A stretch of 64,000 bases of DNA, taken from NCBI RefSeq assembly GCF_021390495.1, contig NZ_JAJEJP010000003.1, forward strand, positions 372,001 through 436,000, read 5' to 3'. Of this stretch, positions 44,534-53,821 are shown one piece after another. The notes beneath the pieces are model-generated. The model was not told where the DNA came from. It ran no database searches and saw only the letters and a list, made by a program, of their open reading frames with translations. A program made the translations under genes and the position numbers. Numbering within the stretch: the stretch's first letter is position 1; each line of letters begins with the position of its first letter. This stretch comes from Paraburkholderia sp. ZP32-5 (GTDB lineage Bacteria > Pseudomonadota > Gammaproteobacteria > Burkholderiales > Burkholderiaceae).

Positions 44534-45244
44534 ATGCCTGATGGGATCGTTCTTGTCGGTTTCGGACCGACCGGCTGGGGGAAAACGCTGCTCGAAGCCG
44601 CGGCGATGACGGTGCTGGTCTCCGTCGCGTCGATGCTGATCGGTGCGCTGCTGGGCGCGTGGCTCGCGTTTTTAAAGCTGCGCCTGCACGCGCTGCCACG
44701 CACGCTCGCCGATGCGTACATCACGGTGTTTCGCGGCGTGCCGGAACTGCTCGTGATCTATCTACTGTATTTCGGCGGCAGCACGGCGCTCACTGAAATC
44801 GGCCGTTGGCTTGGCCATCGGGATTTCATAGGCGTGCCGGCGTTCACGGCTGGCGCTGTCGCAGTCGGCGTCGTATCGGCGGCGTATCAGGCCGAGGTGT
44901 TTCGCGGTGCGGTGCTGGTCCTGCCCAAGGGGGAAGTCGAAGCGGCGCGCGCGGTCGGCATGAACGCATGGCTGGTGTTGCGACGCGTGACCGGGCCGCA
45001 TGTACTGCGGCTTGCACTGCCGGGCCTCGGCAACGTGTGGCAACTGGCGCTCAAGGACTCTGCGCTGATCTCCGTCGTGGGCCTCGTCGAACTGCTGCGC
45101 GCTTCGCAGGTGGGCGCGGGCTCGACGAGCCAGCCGTTCACGTTCTACTTCGCCGCGATCCTGCTTTATCTCGCGATCACGACTGTCTCCGGTTCGCTTT
45201 TCCGCTGGCTCGAGCGCGTGCCACATGCAAGGAAATCCGGATGA
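44534..45244 (+). CDS. Polar amino acid/amine ABC transporter permease (HisQ-like)
   Basis: A 236-aa permease with the family EAA loop (AARAVGMNAWLVLRRVTGPHVLRLALPGLGN) and about five hydrophobic helices. It resembles arginine/ornithine/histidine/octopine permeases. Its stop overlaps the next gene start (ATGA). Confidence 0.9.
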   Translation: MPDGIVLVGFGPTGWGKTLLEAAAMTVLVSVASMLIGALLGAWLAFLKLRLHALPRTLADAYITVFRGVPELLVIYLLYFGGSTALTEIGRWLGHRDFIGVPAFTAGAVAVGVVSAAYQAEVFRGAVLVLPKGEVEAARAVGMNAWLVLRRVTGPHVLRLALPGLGNVWQLALKDSALISVVGLVELLRASQVGAGSTSQPFTFYFAAILLYLAITTVSGSLFRWLERVPHARKSG

Positions 45245-45984
45245 GCCCCGCCTTCATGATTGAAACGTTCCGCACGTTGCTTGGTGGCGTGCCGTTGACG
45301 CTCAATCTGACCTTCGTCTCGGTGTCGATCGGCTTCGCCGGCGCGTTACTGTTGACGCTCGCGCGACTATCGGCGCCGCGCACGCTAGGTTGGCCGGTGC
45401 GCGCGTACGTATTCGTGTTTCGCGGCACACCACTGCTGATCCAGATCTTTCTCATCTACTACGGGCTCGGCCAGTTTCGCCCGCTGCTGCAAGACGCGGG
45501 GCTTTGGCCGTTCTTTCGCGAGCCGTACTGGTGCGCGATTCTCGCGCTATCGATGAACACTGCCGCGTACGGCAGCGAGATCATCCGTGGCGGCCTGCGC
45601 GCCATGCCTCCTGGTGCGCTCGAAGCGGCAGCGGCCTGCGGAATGAGCCGCGCGATGCGATGGCGTCGCGTGACCCTGCCGCTCGCGTTTCGCCAGGCGT
45701 TACCCGCTTACGGCAACGAACTGATCCTGATGGTCAAAGGCACATCGCTCGCGTCGATCATCACGATCATGGAAGTCACCGGCCTCGCGCAGAAGCTGAT
45801 CTCCGAAACGTATCGATCGGTGGAAGTCTTCGTGTGCGCGGGGGTCATCTATCTTGCGCTGAATTTCGTGCTGTCGAGAATCGTGTATGGCATCGAGGCA
45901 TGGCTGTGGCCCGATCGCCGGCAGGCCGCGCGAATCGCACGCATCACGACGCAGCGCGCGCGTAGTGCTGGAGCCGTCTCATGA
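45241..45984 (+). CDS. Polar amino acid/amine ABC transporter permease (HisM-like)
   Basis: A 247-aa partner permease with VFRGTPLLIQIFLIYYG and the EAA loop (EAAAACGMSRAMRWRRVTLPLAFRQALPAYGNE). The ATG at 45241 overlaps the first permease; the frame continues upstream but inside that gene. Its stop overlaps the ATPase start. Confidence 0.9.
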   Translation: MSPAFMIETFRTLLGGVPLTLNLTFVSVSIGFAGALLLTLARLSAPRTLGWPVRAYVFVFRGTPLLIQIFLIYYGLGQFRPLLQDAGLWPFFREPYWCAILALSMNTAAYGSEIIRGGLRAMPPGALEAAAACGMSRAMRWRRVTLPLAFRQALPAYGNELILMVKGTSLASIITIMEVTGLAQKLISETYRSVEVFVCAGVIYLALNFVLSRIVYGIEAWLWPDRRQAARIARITTQRARSAGAVS

Positions 45985-46817
45985 ACGCCATCGCCGCCCG
46001 AGCTCTCGACCCGCAGCGTCAAGTCGTCACGCCAGATAACCCGGCATCGCGCGAGAAAATCCGTGTCGTCGATGTCAGGAAATCGTTCGGCGACTCGGCC
46101 GTTCTCAAAGGCGTGTCGTTGCGCGCCGACGCCGGCGACGTGATCGCGATCCTCGGTCCGTCGGGGTCCGGCAAGTCAACCTTGTTGCGATGTGTGAACC
46201 TGCTTGAGACGCCCGATAGCGGCGAGCTGCATCTATGCGGCGAACGCGTCGTCGTGCGCAACTCCGGCGGCAAACAGCGCGCGGCCCGACTCGATCAGCG
46301 GCAATTGACGCGTATCCGCACGCGCGTCGCGATGGTGTTCCAGAACTTCCATCTGTGGTCGCATCGCACGGTGCTGCAGAACGTGATCGAAGCGCCGCTG
46401 TTCGTGCAGAAGCGCGCCCGCAGCGAATGCATCGACGAAGCCGAGGCGTTGCTCGAGAAGGTCGGTCTCGCCGACAAGCGCCACCAATACCCGGCCAATC
46501 TGTCGGGCGGCCAGCAGCAGCGTGTCGCGATTGCGCGTGCGCTCGCGACGCGCCCCGACGTGCTGCTGTTCGACGAGCCGACTTCCGCGCTCGATCCCGA
46601 ACTGGTCGGCGAGGTGTTGCAAGTGATGCGCAAGCTCGCCGAGGAAGGCCGCACGATGCTGGTCGTCACGCACGAGATGGCGTTTGCGCGCGATGTGTCG
46701 ACGCGCACCGTGTTTCTGTACGACGGGCTGATCGAAGCCGAAGGCGATTCTCAGGCGATGTTCGCGTCGCCGCAGAGCGAGCGCTTCCGGCGTTTCATCA
46801 AGCGCGCCGGCGAATGA
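45981..46817 (+). CDS. Polar amino acid/amine ABC transporter ATP-binding protein (HisP-like)
   Basis: A 278-aa ATPase with Walker A GPSGSGKST, Q-loop VFQNFHLWSHRTV (typical of HisP/ArtP/OccP), signature LSGGQQQR, Walker B VLLFDEPTSALDPE, switch His in VTHEM. An N-terminal ~20-residue polar extension precedes the domain. The corresponding binding protein is at 56093-56941 at the other end of the island. Confidence 0.93.
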   Translation: MNAIAARALDPQRQVVTPDNPASREKIRVVDVRKSFGDSAVLKGVSLRADAGDVIAILGPSGSGKSTLLRCVNLLETPDSGELHLCGERVVVRNSGGKQRAARLDQRQLTRIRTRVAMVFQNFHLWSHRTVLQNVIEAPLFVQKRARSECIDEAEALLEKVGLADKRHQYPANLSGGQQQRVAIARALATRPDVLLFDEPTSALDPELVGEVLQVMRKLAEEGRTMLVVTHEMAFARDVSTRTVFLYDGLIEAEGDSQAMFASPQSERFRRFIKRAGE

Positions 46818-46848
46818 CATTTTTCATCCGATCCGAAGAGGTAAGCCC

Positions 46849-48534
46849 GTGAGACCCACGCTGTACGGCAATCGTCATGCGGTTTCGGCCGGCCACTATC
46901 TGGCCGCCGCAGCCGGTTTTTCGATCCTCGAAGCAGGTGGCAACGCGATCGACGCGGGCTGTTGCGCGGGCATCGCGCTCGGCGTATTGCATCCGGACGA
47001 AGTCAACTTTGCCGGCGTCGCGCCGATCATGATCCGTACCGGTGTGGGCAAGGTCGTGACGATCGCGGGACTCGGCCATTGGCCCGCGTCAATTCCACCG
47101 GACATTTTCATGCGCGAACACGGCGGCGAGATGCCCGATGGCATCCTGCGCACTGTCGTACCGGCCGCGCCCGACGCGTGGATCACCGCGTTACGTGATT
47201 TCGGCACGATGTCCTTCGCTGATGTCGCGAGCGCGGCGATCGAGTTCGCTCGCGACGGCTTTTCGGTGTTTCCGTTTCTCGAAGCCGAGATCCGCAAGCA
47301 CGAAGCGGATTATTCGCGCTGGGACTCGAACAAGGCGATCTTTTTGCCGAACGGTCGTGTGCCGAAAGTCGGCGAACGTTTCGTGCAGCGCGATCTCGCC
47401 GCGACAATCCAGTACATGGCCGACGAGGAGCGCGCGGCGGCCAGGCGCGGTCGCGTCGCGGGTCTCGAAGCGGCGCGCGCGGCATTCTATGTCGGCGATA
47501 TCGCGCAGAAGATCGTCGCGTATCACGAAACGCATGGCGGCTATCTGACCCGCGATGATCTCGCGACCTTCCGCAGCCGTTACGAACCGGCGGTGCGCGC
47601 GCCGTGGCGCGAGGTCGAACTGATCACGTGCGGTCCATGGTGTCAGGGACCGACGCTGATCCAGACACTGCTGCTGCTCGAAAAATGCGGCCTCGAAGGG
47701 CTGAAGCACAACAGCGCCGACTATCTGCATCTGTACGCTGAAGTCATCAAATGCGTGTTTTCGGATCGCGAGTATTTCTATGGCGATCCGAGTTTTCTCG
47801 ACGTGCCGCTCGATCATCTGTTTAGCGATGCCCACCTCGCCGATTGCGCTGCGCTGATCGATCGCGCGCGCGCAATGCCCGACATGCCGCCGCCGATCGG
47901 GCGCGATGCCGAGCGCTACCGGATCGGCAAGGGCTCTCCGGAGCGCGATCCCGATACGTCGTATCTGTGCGCGGTCGATCGTTGGGGCAATGCGTTTTCC
48001 GCGACGCCGTCCGATGCGTCGTGGCGCTCGCCGGTCATTCCCGGGCTCGGCATCGTGCCGTCCGGACGCGGCACGCAATCGCGTCCCGACCCGCGTCATC
48101 CGTCGGGACTTGCGCCGGGCAAGCGGCCGCGTCTCACGCCGAACCCGGCGATCGTCGTGCGCAAGGACGGCGCCGTGATGCCGTTCGGCGCGCCTGGCGG
48201 CGACTCGCAGGTGCAGTCGATGGCGCAGGTGTTCCTCAACATCTTTCACTTCGGGATGGATGTGCAGGAAGCTATCGATGCGCCGCGCGTGCGGTCGTGG
48301 AGTTTCCCGTCGTCGTTTGCGCCGTACGAGCACTACCCGGGGCTGCTCGGCATCGAAGGGCGCATCCCCACCGACGTGATTGCCGAGTTGGAAAAGCGCG
48401 GCCATACGGTCGAGGTCTATCCCGACTACACGCGCAAGACTGCGAGCGTCGAGGCGATCCTCGCGGAGCCCGGCGGCGGTTTCCTGCGCGCGGGCGCCGA
48501 TCCGCGCCAGCCAGCGTATGCGATCGCGCGCTGA
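46849..48534 (+). CDS. Gamma-glutamyltransferase family protein, probably cytoplasmic
   Basis: A 561-aa Ntn-hydrolase. The catalytic Thr candidate is in PDTSYLCAVDRWGNAFSATPSD, where the autocatalytic cut separates large and small subunits, and the GAPGGDSQ motif replaces the more usual GSPGG. It lacks a signal peptide (MRPTLYGNRHAVSAGHY), unlike the periplasmic E. coli enzyme, so it should act inside the cell. A GTG start with AGAGG upstream is used. In this island it could release Glu from a gamma-glutamylated amine or oxidised product. Confidence 0.88.
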   Translation: MRPTLYGNRHAVSAGHYLAAAAGFSILEAGGNAIDAGCCAGIALGVLHPDEVNFAGVAPIMIRTGVGKVVTIAGLGHWPASIPPDIFMREHGGEMPDGILRTVVPAAPDAWITALRDFGTMSFADVASAAIEFARDGFSVFPFLEAEIRKHEADYSRWDSNKAIFLPNGRVPKVGERFVQRDLAATIQYMADEERAAARRGRVAGLEAARAAFYVGDIAQKIVAYHETHGGYLTRDDLATFRSRYEPAVRAPWREVELITCGPWCQGPTLIQTLLLLEKCGLEGLKHNSADYLHLYAEVIKCVFSDREYFYGDPSFLDVPLDHLFSDAHLADCAALIDRARAMPDMPPPIGRDAERYRIGKGSPERDPDTSYLCAVDRWGNAFSATPSDASWRSPVIPGLGIVPSGRGTQSRPDPRHPSGLAPGKRPRLTPNPAIVVRKDGAVMPFGAPGGDSQVQSMAQVFLNIFHFGMDVQEAIDAPRVRSWSFPSSFAPYEHYPGLLGIEGRIPTDVIAELEKRGHTVEVYPDYTRKTASVEAILAEPGGGFLRAGADPRQPAYAIAR

Positions 48535-48595
48535 GCTTACGTTGCCTGCGATGTGATCGCCCGACGATCGAACGTCATAGAGGAGAGAGCCTTTC

Positions 48596-49912
48596 ATGCT
48601 TGCCGAAACCCGCGTCGCGCCGTCCCGTCTGCCGCGCAGTCTCTACGCCGAAACCGCACGTGCCCCTGTCGATGCGCCTGCGTTAGACGCGAACGCGCAG
48701 ACCCAGGTTGTGGTGATCGGTGCGGGCTTCACTGGGCTGTCGGCCGCGTTGCATCTCGCACAGCAGGGCATCGCGGCGATCGTCGTCGATGCGAACGAGC
48801 CCGGCTGGGGCGCGTCGGGGCGCAACGGCGGGCAGGTCAATCCGGGGCTGAAGTTCGAACCGGCGCAGATCGAACGGGATTTCGGCGCGGACCTCGGCGC
48901 GCGCATGGTGCGCTTGTCGGGCGACGCGCCGTCGAAGGTATTCGGCTTGATCGATCGACACCGCATCGATTGCAACGCGCAGCGCACCGGCACGATCCGC
49001 GCGGCATTTTCGAACGAGTCCGCGACCGTGTTGCGTGAGGCGACCGCGGCGTGGCAGGCGCGCGGCGCGCCCGTCGAAGCGCTGGAGCGCGACGCGATCG
49101 CGCATGAAAGCGGCTGTCATCGCTATGTGTTTGCCGCGCTCGACCGGCGCGGCGGCTCGGTCAATCCGCTCGGCTACGCGCGCGGCCTTGCCGAAGTCGC
49201 GCAGCGCGCAGGCGCACGCGTATGTGGCGACACGCCGGCGCTGTCGCTGACGCGATCGAACGACGGCTGGTCGGTGCGCACGCCGCGCGCGACGATCACA
49301 GCACAGTGGGTCGTACTCGCGACCAATGGTTACACCGATGATCTATGGCCCGGCCTGCGCCGCAGCATCGTGCCGGTATTCAGCGGTATTGCCGCGACCG
49401 CGCCGCTGCCACCGTCGATCGCCAACCGCATTCTGCCTGGCCGCTACGTGCTGTACGAACACGAATCGATCACCGTGTATTACCGGATCGATGAAGCGGG
49501 GCGACTGTTGATCGGCGGACGCAGCCAGTTGCGGCCAATCGAAGGTCCCGATGCGCTGACGATGCTCACGCGATACGCGCTGCGGCTATGGCCGTTTCTC
49601 GGTGATGTCACGTGGACCCACGGGTGGAATGGCCAGATCGCGGTCACGCTGGATCACTATCCGCATTTTCACGAGCCGGCACCGGGTTTGATCGCCGCGC
49701 TTGGCTACAACGGCCGTGGCGTTGCAATGGCGACGGCAATGGGTGGCGAGATCGCGCGGCGCATCGGCGGCGCGCCGGCACACGAACTTGACGTTCCGGT
49801 GCTACCGATCAAACCGATTCCGTTTCACGCGTGCTGGCCGATCGGCGCGGCCGCGCGCATCACGTATGGACGCGCGCTCGGATGGATTGCGGGCATCAAG
49901 CGCGGTGCGTGA
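48596..49912 (+). CDS. FAD-dependent oxidoreductase, PuuB/DadA-like amine oxidase
   Basis: A 438-aa DAO-family flavoprotein. Dinucleotide fold VVVIGAGFTGLSAALHLAQ (about 38-56), then GWGASGRNGGQVNPGLKF, the covalent-FAD or flavin-contact motif found in gamma-glutamylputrescine oxidoreductase (PuuB) and related amine oxidases. It ends with the GYNGRGVAMATAMGG pattern typical of the family. It should oxidise an amine to an aldehyde, the substrate of the dehydrogenase encoded nearby on the other strand. Confidence 0.87.
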   Translation: MLAETRVAPSRLPRSLYAETARAPVDAPALDANAQTQVVVIGAGFTGLSAALHLAQQGIAAIVVDANEPGWGASGRNGGQVNPGLKFEPAQIERDFGADLGARMVRLSGDAPSKVFGLIDRHRIDCNAQRTGTIRAAFSNESATVLREATAAWQARGAPVEALERDAIAHESGCHRYVFAALDRRGGSVNPLGYARGLAEVAQRAGARVCGDTPALSLTRSNDGWSVRTPRATITAQWVVLATNGYTDDLWPGLRRSIVPVFSGIAATAPLPPSIANRILPGRYVLYEHESITVYYRIDEAGRLLIGGRSQLRPIEGPDALTMLTRYALRLWPFLGDVTWTHGWNGQIAVTLDHYPHFHEPAPGLIAALGYNGRGVAMATAMGGEIARRIGGAPAHELDVPVLPIKPIPFHACWPIGAAARITYGRALGWIAGIKRGA

Positions 49913-49918
49913 CGGCGC

Positions 49919-50563
49919 TCAGGCTTTGGCCGCGCCGGTGACCGCATGCGCGAGATATTCGCGCACATCCGCTTCGACCAGCGTGCGCAGATCGTCGCGC
50001 TTCAGATCGTCTTCCATCAGGAATTCGCGGAAGCAGTAGCGGCCGATCGCATGTACCACGCGCGCGGTGCGCCGCGCGTTGATACCGCGGATCAAACTGC
50101 CGCGATCGCGCATCAGGTTGACGATGCGTTCGAGATAGTCGGTTTGCAGCACCTGGAGCTTGGTGTACTGATGACGGCGTTCGGGACTGCCGCGAAACGA
50201 TGCGGCGAGGATTTCGCGCCACACGCTTTTCTTGTCGATGTCGTAGCCGCCGGTGAGCACGGTCAGCGAGACAGCGAGCACCGCTTCGATCGGATCGTCG
50301 GGGGGCGACGCGAGGATGTCTTCGAGATGCGGCACGAGCAGCCGCCGATCGGTTTCGAGCAGGCCGAGCAGCAGATCTTCCTTCGACGCGAAGAACGTGT
50401 AGATGGTCGGCACGGACACGTCCGCGGCCGCTCCGATCTGTTCGAGACTCGTCGCGTCATAGCCCGCCGACGCGAACAGCTCACCCGCCGCGTACAGGAT
50501 GTTTTCCTTGCGCTTTTCCCGCTGCCTGACCCGCAGACCGGTTTGCCGCTTGACTGTCACCAT
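49919..50563 (-). CDS. TetR-family regulator
   Basis: A 214-aa repressor candidate. Residues about 20-65 form the helix-turn-helix (YAAGELFASAGYDATSLEQIGAAADVSVPTIYTFFASKEDLL). It is convergent with the FAD oxidase and codirectional with the aldehyde dehydrogenase operon. It is the only regulator gene inside the island and so the natural candidate for its control; the C-terminal ligand domain gives no hint of the inducer. Confidence 0.88.
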   Translation of the reverse strand: MVTVKRQTGLRVRQREKRKENILYAAGELFASAGYDATSLEQIGAAADVSVPTIYTFFASKEDLLLGLLETDRRLLVPHLEDILASPPDDPIEAVLAVSLTVLTGGYDIDKKSVWREILAASFRGSPERRHQYTKLQVLQTDYLERIVNLMRDRGSLIRGINARRTARVVHAIGRYCFREFLMEDDLKRDDLRTLVEADVREYLAHAVTGAAKA

Positions 50564-50645
50564 GCTCGTTTTCTTGATCGAAGCCGTCCGGCCAGGATGG
50601 CCGGCGACTTCGCAGTGTAGCCGACGACAGTTTTAAGCTCAAGAA

Positions 50646-50678
50646 AGCGATCTTCGCTAAATGGCCGTATAGACGGCC
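50646..50678. promoter_or_regulatory. Paired palindromes between TetR start and dehydrogenase stop
   Basis: AGCGA-TCT-TCGCT (50646-50658) followed by the perfect GGCCGT-ATAG-ACGGCC (50663-50678). They lie 83-115 bp upstream of the TetR start and 41 bp after the dehydrogenase end. They could be a TetR operator, the dehydrogenase terminator, or both. Confidence 0.45.
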
Positions 50679-50718
50679 TTCCATGGAGTCCGCGAATTTT
50701 AGGCGATGCAAGCGGACG

Positions 50719-52161
50719 CTACAGATTCAGCATCGATACCATCTTGTGATTGACGTAGTTCTCCATCGCCTCGATGCCGCCTTCGGAGCCGTAGCCGGAA
50801 TCCTTGATGCCGCCGAACGGCAGTTCGACCAGACCCAGGCCGTGATGATTGACGCAGATCATGCCGGTTTCCAGATCCGCGGCGACGCGCGCCGCGTTTG
50901 CCGCCGAGCGCGTATAGACGTAGCCCGCGAGTCCGTACGCGAGCCGGTTCGCTTCGCTCAGCGCTTCGTCGCGCGTGTCGAAACGGCGGATCGGCACGAC
51001 CGGGCCGAACGGTTCGTCGTTCATGATCGATGCGTCGAGCGGCACGTCGGCGAGCACGGTCGGCGCGAAGAAATAGCCGGGCGCGTCGGCGCCGTTGGGG
51101 CTGTCGCCACCGGTCAGCACACGCGCTTTCTTCGCGACCGCATCGGCGACCAGCGCGCGCATCGCGTCCTTGCGCCGTACGTTCGCAAGCGGCCCCATCT
51201 GCGTGTCCGGCTGCAGCCCGGAGCCGACTTTCACGCGTCGCGCCTGCGCGACGAAGCCTTCGACGAACGCGTCGTAGATGCCGCTCTGCACCAGAAAGCG
51301 CGTGGGCGACGTGCACACCTGGCCGGCGTTGCGGAACTTGCTCTGCGCGAGCACGTTGATGGCGGCGTCGAGATCGGCGTCATCGAAGATCAGCACCGGC
51401 GAGTGACCGCCGAGCTCCATCGTCACGCGCTTCATATGCTGACCGGCCAGCATCGCCAGATGCTTGCCGACCGCAGTCGACCCGGTGAACGAGATCTTGC
51501 GGATCACCGGATGCGCAATCAGATACGACGAGATGTCGGCCGGCACACCGAACACGAGATTGAGCGCGCCGTCGGGCAGGCCGGCATCGGCGAATACCTG
51601 CACCAGCGCCGCGCAGCTCGCGGGCGTTTCTTCCGGGCCCTTGAGGATCACCGTGCAGCCGACCGCGAGTGCGACCGAAATCTTGCGCACCGCCTGGTTG
51701 ATCGGAAAATTCCATGGCGTGAACGCGGCGACCGGCCCGACAGGTTCGGGCGTCACCATCTGGTAGATCTCCGGTGCTTTCGATGGCACCAGCCGCCCGA
51801 AAGCATGACGCGCTTCCTCGGCGAACCATTCGATCGCGTCCGCGCCGCGTTCGGCTTCGGCGATCGCCTCGGCAAGCGGCTTGCCCTGCTCGAGCGTCAT
51901 CACGCGGCCGATTTCGGCGGCACGCTCGCGCAACAGCGCGGCCGCTCGCCGCATCAGCTTGTAGCGCTCGAATACGGGGGTGCGGCGCCATGCGCGGAAC
52001 GCGCGATCGGCGGCGGCGAGCGCGCGGTCGAGATCGTCGCGCGATGCGTGCGCGACACAGCCGATCGCTTCTTCCGTTGCCGGATTCAGAACCGCCGACG
52101 ACTTCCCTCCGCCGCCCGCGCACCATGCGCCATCGATGAACAGTTGTGTGTCCGGATACAC
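50719..52161 (-). CDS. NAD(P)-dependent (semi)aldehyde dehydrogenase, GabD-like
   Basis: A 480-aa aldehyde dehydrogenase. FTPWNFPI contains the NAD-contact Asn, ELGGHSPV holds the general-base Glu, and AGQVCTSPTRF the catalytic Cys; NDEPFGPV and PFGGIKDSG follow. It most resembles succinate-semialdehyde dehydrogenases. The GTG at 52161 is preferred because GGGAGG lies five bases upstream; another GTG at 52185 would overlap the aminotransferase stop. It probably oxidises the omega-semialdehyde made by the adjacent aminotransferase or flavin oxidase. Confidence 0.92.
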   Translation of the reverse strand: MYPDTQLFIDGAWCAGGGGKSSAVLNPATEEAIGCVAHASRDDLDRALAAADRAFRAWRRTPVFERYKLMRRAAALLRERAAEIGRVMTLEQGKPLAEAIAEAERGADAIEWFAEEARHAFGRLVPSKAPEIYQMVTPEPVGPVAAFTPWNFPINQAVRKISVALAVGCTVILKGPEETPASCAALVQVFADAGLPDGALNLVFGVPADISSYLIAHPVIRKISFTGSTAVGKHLAMLAGQHMKRVTMELGGHSPVLIFDDADLDAAINVLAQSKFRNAGQVCTSPTRFLVQSGIYDAFVEGFVAQARRVKVGSGLQPDTQMGPLANVRRKDAMRALVADAVAKKARVLTGGDSPNGADAPGYFFAPTVLADVPLDASIMNDEPFGPVVPIRRFDTRDEALSEANRLAYGLAGYVYTRSAANAARVAADLETGMICVNHHGLGLVELPFGGIKDSGYGSEGGIEAMENYVNHKMVSMLNL

Positions 52162-52181
52162 GTTTTCCTCCCTGAACGCGT

Positions 52182-53555
52182 TCACTGTTCCATCTCGCGC
52201 AGCGCTTCGCCGAGGATGTTCACGGCCGTGTCGAGCTGCTCGCCGGTAACGATCAGCGGTGGCGTGAACGCCATCGTGTGCCCGCCGAGCGCACGCGTAT
52301 TGAGCCCTTTGTCGAAGCATCGCGCCGACAGGTTCTGACCGGCTTTCAGCGATGCATCGAACGGCGTCTTCGTTGCCTTGTCCTTGACGATTTCGACGCC
52401 CCACATCAGGCCGATGCCACGCACGTCGCCGACGTACGGATGGCCTTCGAGCGAACGCAGCCCTTTTTCCAGCGCTCGGCCTTTTTCCGCGGCCTGCTCG
52501 ACGAGCCCTTCGGCTTGATAGATGCGCAGCGCCTCGCACGCGACCGCCGCGCACACCGGATGGCCGCCATACGTGTGGCCATGTCCGAACAGCCCGACCC
52601 GGTCGCTTTCCTGACGCAGCGCATCGTAGACGCGGCCGTTCACGAGCACGCCGGAGATCGGCAGATACGCGGAGGACAGCGCCTTCGCGCACGTGATGAT
52701 GTCCGGCTCGATGTCGAACGATTGCGAGCCCCACCAGTTACCGGTGCGCCCGAACCCGCAGATCACCTCGTCGGCGATCAGCAGGACGCCGTGCCGGTCC
52801 AGCACGCGTTTGATCGCCGGGAAGTAGCCTTTCGGCGGCACATAGAGGCCGCCCGCGCCCATCACGGGCTCGGCGATGAACGCGCCAACCGTCTCCGGCC
52901 CTTCGGCGACGATGCGCTCGTCGAGTTCGCGTGCGAGACGCTGCACGTAGGCGTCGTCGGTTTCGTCGTCGTGTTTGCCGCGATACGGATCCGGATGCGG
53001 CACGTGCAGAAAGCCGGGTAGCGGAAGACCGAAGCTGTCGTGCATGTGGGCGAGATCGGTGAGGCTCGCGGCGACGATCGTCGAGCCGTGATAGGCCCTC
53101 GTGCGCGCGATCACCTTGCGGCGCGCCGGTTGTCCGTGCGCCCGCCAGTACGACCAGACAATCTTCACGGCGGTGTCATTCGCCTCCGAGCCCGATCCCT
53201 GGAACGTCGCCTTCACCATGCCCTTCGGCGCAATCGCGATCAACTGTTCGGCCAGTTCCGCGACCGGCTCGGTGGTGCGTTGACCGAACACGGCCGCATA
53301 CGCGATCTTGTCGAACTGGCGCACCGCGGCGTCGCGCAGCCGGCCGTCGCCGAGACCGAGCGCCGTGCACCACAGACCGGCGTGCATGTCGAGATAGCGC
53401 TTGCCTTGGTCGTCGAAAAAATAGCAGCCCTCGCCATGCGTGATGACGACAGACCCGTCGCGCTCCTGCGCCTGCGCGTTCGCCTGCGGATGCATATGGA
53501 AGTTGCGATCAGCCTCACGGAGGCGGGCGAGTTGGTCGGGCGTGGAAAGATTCAT
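52182..53555 (-). CDS. Class III PLP aminotransferase (omega-amino acid/polyamine type)
   Basis: A 457-aa transaminase. GSGSEANDTAVKI, LLIADEVICGFGRTG (PLP Asp) and TCAKALSSAYLPISGV (PLP-lysine) are the class III signatures. It resembles beta-alanine/putrescine/omega-amino acid:pyruvate aminotransferases. The ATG at 53555 follows GGAG; an earlier ATG at 53618 lacks one. It is first in an operon with the aldehyde dehydrogenase. Confidence 0.92.
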   Translation of the reverse strand: MNLSTPDQLARLREADRNFHMHPQANAQAQERDGSVVITHGEGCYFFDDQGKRYLDMHAGLWCTALGLGDGRLRDAAVRQFDKIAYAAVFGQRTTEPVAELAEQLIAIAPKGMVKATFQGSGSEANDTAVKIVWSYWRAHGQPARRKVIARTRAYHGSTIVAASLTDLAHMHDSFGLPLPGFLHVPHPDPYRGKHDDETDDAYVQRLARELDERIVAEGPETVGAFIAEPVMGAGGLYVPPKGYFPAIKRVLDRHGVLLIADEVICGFGRTGNWWGSQSFDIEPDIITCAKALSSAYLPISGVLVNGRVYDALRQESDRVGLFGHGHTYGGHPVCAAVACEALRIYQAEGLVEQAAEKGRALEKGLRSLEGHPYVGDVRGIGLMWGVEIVKDKATKTPFDASLKAGQNLSARCFDKGLNTRALGGHTMAFTPPLIVTGEQLDTAVNILGEALREMEQ

Positions 53556-53618
53556 CGTCGGTTCTCCTGCGGCGAAGGGGTACGGAATGGCGGGACGTCT
53601 GGCACCCGACCAGTGCAA

Positions 53619-53637
53619 AAAGTTTATTTGAATAAAA
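53619..53637. promoter_or_regulatory. TTTA-N6-TAAA element, copy C
   Basis: AAAGTTTATTTGAATAAAA, with the perfect palindrome TTTATT-TG-AATAAA, 64 bp before the aminotransferase start. A looser TTTG-N6-TAAA lies at 53711-53724 nearer the divergent amidohydrolase gene. Confidence 0.5.
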
Positions 53638-53821
53638 GTTATGTGTAAACGGGAGTTGCGTTTTGAAAGCGTAATTCAAGCTATACATGTCAACCAAACT
53701 CAACGATGATTTTGTTGATATAAAATTTTTATCCACATAAGATGAGGCGAGAGAGGCGTGACCGGTCAAGGTCAAGTTGTCATCTCGCTTTGACCCCGCT
53801 CCCCACTTCGAGAGGCGCAAT

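Noticed and set aside
50683..52338. 551-codon plus-strand open frame opposite the aldehyde dehydrogenase
   Set aside because: Arg/Ala-rich antisense artefact; the minus strand has a complete aldehyde dehydrogenase active site.
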